A stretch of DNA of 64,000 bases, from NCBI GenBank assembly GCA_963748315.1, contig CAVVIK010000006.1, positions 558,001 through 622,000 on the forward strand. The letters run 5' to 3'. Source of the DNA: DASPHG01 sp963748315 (GTDB lineage Bacteria > Actinomycetota > Thermoleophilia > Solirubrobacterales > Thermoleophilaceae). Positions 61,955 to 64,000 of the stretch are shown piece by piece (the first letter of the stretch is position 1; each line of letters starts with the position of its first letter). A program made the translations under genes and the position numbers. The notes beneath the pieces were generated by a model that saw only the letters and a program-made list of their open reading frames with translations, was not told the DNA's origin and searched no databases.

Positions 61955-64000
61955 TCAGCGCGGGAGGGCGAGCTGATCCGCCGGCTCCGGGCGGCCGAGG
62001 TAATAGCCCTGGGCCAGGTCCACGCCGCAGTCCTGCAGTAGCGCGAGCGTGTCGTCGTCGCCCACGAACTCCGCGATGGTGCGCTTGCCGAGGCCGCGCG
62101 CGATGTCGGCCACCGCCTGTACGACGAGCTGGTCGGTGCGGTTCACGGGCAGCGACTGGATGAAGTCACCGTCGATCTTCAGGTAGTCGAACGGCAGATA
62201 CCGCAGGTAGTAGAACGAGCCGAAGCCGGCGCCGAAGTCGTCGAGCGCGAAGCGGCAGCCGAGCCGCTTCACCTCCTCCGCGAAGCTGCGCGTCTGCTCG
62301 AGGTTCGCGACCGCGGTCTGCTCGATCACCTCGACGATCAGTCGTCCAGGATCGACAGCCGTGGTGGCGAGCTCGGCCGCGAGGGCCTGCGTCAGGGCAT
62401 CGTCGGCCATCGATTCGCCGGAGATGTTCACCTCGAGCAGCAGCCCGGCATGCGTGTCCGCGAGCAGCCGAACGGCCTGTTGGATCACCCACCGGTCCAC
62501 GGCCGGCATCAGCCCGAATCGCTCCGCGCTCGCGAGAAACGAGCCGGGCAACACGAGCTGCCCGTCGTCCACCAGCCTGAGCAGCAGCTCGTGATGGACC
62601 GTCTCGCCGGTTGCTACCGAGATCACGGGCTGCGAGTAGAGCGTGAAGCGCCCCTGCTCGAGCGCCGTGCGGACGCGGCCGACCCACGCGAGGCGCGTCT
62701 CGATCTGCGCCTGCTGAATTGCCATCGGCGTGTAGAGCGTGAACGTGTCGCGGCCCGCCGCCTTCGCGTCGTACATGGCGAGGTCGGCTTCGACGAGCAG
62801 GGACTCGCCGTCGATCTGGCGGTCGCCGAAGGTCGTGATGCCCACGCTCACGGTGACCCGGACCTTCTCTCCCGCGGCGGTGACCGTCTGGGCCCGGATG
62901 GCGCCGATGATCGAGTCCGCGACGGCCTGCGCCTCCTCGACACCGGCCTCGGGCAGGATGATCGCGAACTCGTCGCCGCCCAGGCGCCCGAGCGTGTCGG
63001 TCTCGCGGAGCCGGGCTCCGACCGTGCGCGCGACGCGCGTGATCACCTCGTCGCCCGCCCTGTGTCCGAACGTGTCGTTGACGAACTTGAAGTTGTCGAG
63101 GTCGAGTGCCAGCACGGCACCGCCGCTCCCGTACCGGGCGTCGTAAGTGAGGTGACGCGCGAGCTCGTGCTCGAACCGGCGCCGGTTGTAGACGCCGGTC
63201 AGCGGATCGTGGTCGGCCAAGAACTGGAGCTGCGCCTCGAACCGCTTGCGCTCCGTCACGTCGTTGAACGTGAGCACGGCGCCCATCAGCTCGCCGCGGT
63301 CCACGATCGGCGACGACGTGTATTGCACCGGGAGGCTGGCTCCGTCGTGACGCCAGAAGACGTCGTCCTCCATGTGCTCGACAGTCCCGCGCCTCAGCGA
63401 CAGCAGGACGGGGCATTCGTTCGCGGCGTGAGGCGGTCCCGTCCGGCTGGTAGCCGTGGACGAGGTCGTGGACGTTGTGGCCGCGCAGCTCGTCCCGGCC
63501 GGCGCCGAGCAGGCCGGCGACTGCCGAGTTCGCGAAGGTGACGGTTCCGTTTCGGTCGAGGCCCAGGATCCCCTCGGCCGCCGACTCGAGGATCACCTCC
63601 TGCCAGTCGTCGCGCGCCCCGCTCATCCGGGTGAGGTCCGAAGAGATGACGAGCGCGGCGATGACCTCGTCGTCGCGCTGGATCGGGCTCCAGCGGCTGA
63701 GGTACCGGACGGGCGAGCCGGCCTCGTTCGTCACCTCGACCTCGTAGGACATCGTCCTGGCCGAACTGAAGACCTGATGCAGCGCGGCGCGCATCCGCGC
63801 CTCCGCCTCCGCGCCGAGGTGGTACGCGAACACGGTCGTGCCGGCCATCGGCTGCCCCGGCAGCTCGCGATTCGTGTAGAGGATCCGCCCGTCGCGGTCG
63901 ACGACCAGGGCGAGATCGGCCATGCCGCCGAACAGCAGCCGGGCGGAGTCAAGCCCAGCCCCCAACGTCTCCGCTATGCCTTGCCCGTCAGCCCCCGTCA
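61955..64000 (-). CDS. PAS-PAS-GGDEF-EAL protein, c-di-GMP turnover (5' partial, frameshifted)
   Basis: The frame is open to the right edge, so the N-terminus is missing. Two PAS-like domains (DLALVVDRDGRILYTN; GILGLDRNGTVTFANSAVAGLLG) precede an intact GGDEF domain (LGRLGGDEFAIILPEAG) and a complete EAL domain, with ELLLR for the EAL motif, DDFGAGFGSFYYLRYLP and LKIDGDFI. Both catalytic sets look functional, so net synthesis or degradation of c-di-GMP depends on the sensors. The frame breaks near 63430, between PAS 2 and the following region. Confidence 0.9.

Overview
The window is about 64 kb of very GC-rich DNA packed with bacterial chromosomal genes. Gene content suggests an actinobacterium, and my best guess is a Thermoleophilia (Solirubrobacterales/Gaiellales-like) lineage. 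The clues are GTG/TTG starts, a 2-oxoglutarate dehydrogenase E2-E1 fusion, an 11-bp direct-repeat PHO box of the Streptomyces type, a Streptomyces-like Zur box, and a short secreted collagen-like protein of a style common in that class. The taxonomic call is inference. I see no rRNA, CRISPR array, insertion sequence, integrase or phage module. There is one tRNA, tRNA-Asp(GTC). This looks like core or housekeeping chromosome, not an island.

Layout. 1-3.7 kb: a glyoxalase/reductase ORF and an arsenic locus (arsC, a small Cys/His protein, arsR, arsI-like lyase, DHA2 MFS exporter) with a palindromic operator over the arsR start. 3.7-15 kb: a phosphate island with DUF47-Pit, phoU-pstBACS, sixA-ppx-ppk1 and a divergent pair of OmpR/PhoB-type regulators. 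Two arrays of 11-bp repeats sit in its two divergent promoters, so scavenging, storage and signalling look like one regulon. 14.9-18.6 kb: a CpsB-like phosphatase, znuABC and a divergent Fur/Zur regulator with a Zur-box-like site. 18.6-25.9 kb: secreted cupredoxin-like protein, membrane proteins, tRNA-Asp, cation/proton antiporter, alcohol dehydrogenase, two SDRs and a GST. 26-31 kb: a giant E2-E1 2-oxoglutarate dehydrogenase that carries two lipoyl domains. 31-38.7 kb: AGPS-like flavoenzyme, FlgM-like ORF, MBL hydrolase, metF, GNAT, acyl-CoA synthetase and a LuxR regulator. 38.8-47 kb: badly broken BBE flavoenzyme, moaA, hydrolase-cyclase fusion, citrate synthase, small membrane proteins, GMC oxidoreductase and PfkB kinase. 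47-53.3 kb: quinone oxidoreductase, DEAD helicase, cyclophilin, aldehyde dehydrogenase, EamA transporter and collagen-like protein. 53.3-64 kb: HAD hydrolase, APH-like kinase, RpiB, Fpg, YqgE, LysE, GST, flippase-like protein, SDR, and a PAS-GGDEF-EAL protein that runs off the right edge.

An important caveat: about 18 otherwise convincing genes are interrupted by single-base indels, mostly +1 insertions, and restoring one base recovers a normal-length protein. Several affected genes (pstC, phoU, metF, the 2-oxoglutarate dehydrogenase) are unlikely all to be pseudogenes in one genome. I therefore read these as assembly or sequencing errors and annotate the restored spans, giving the position of each break.
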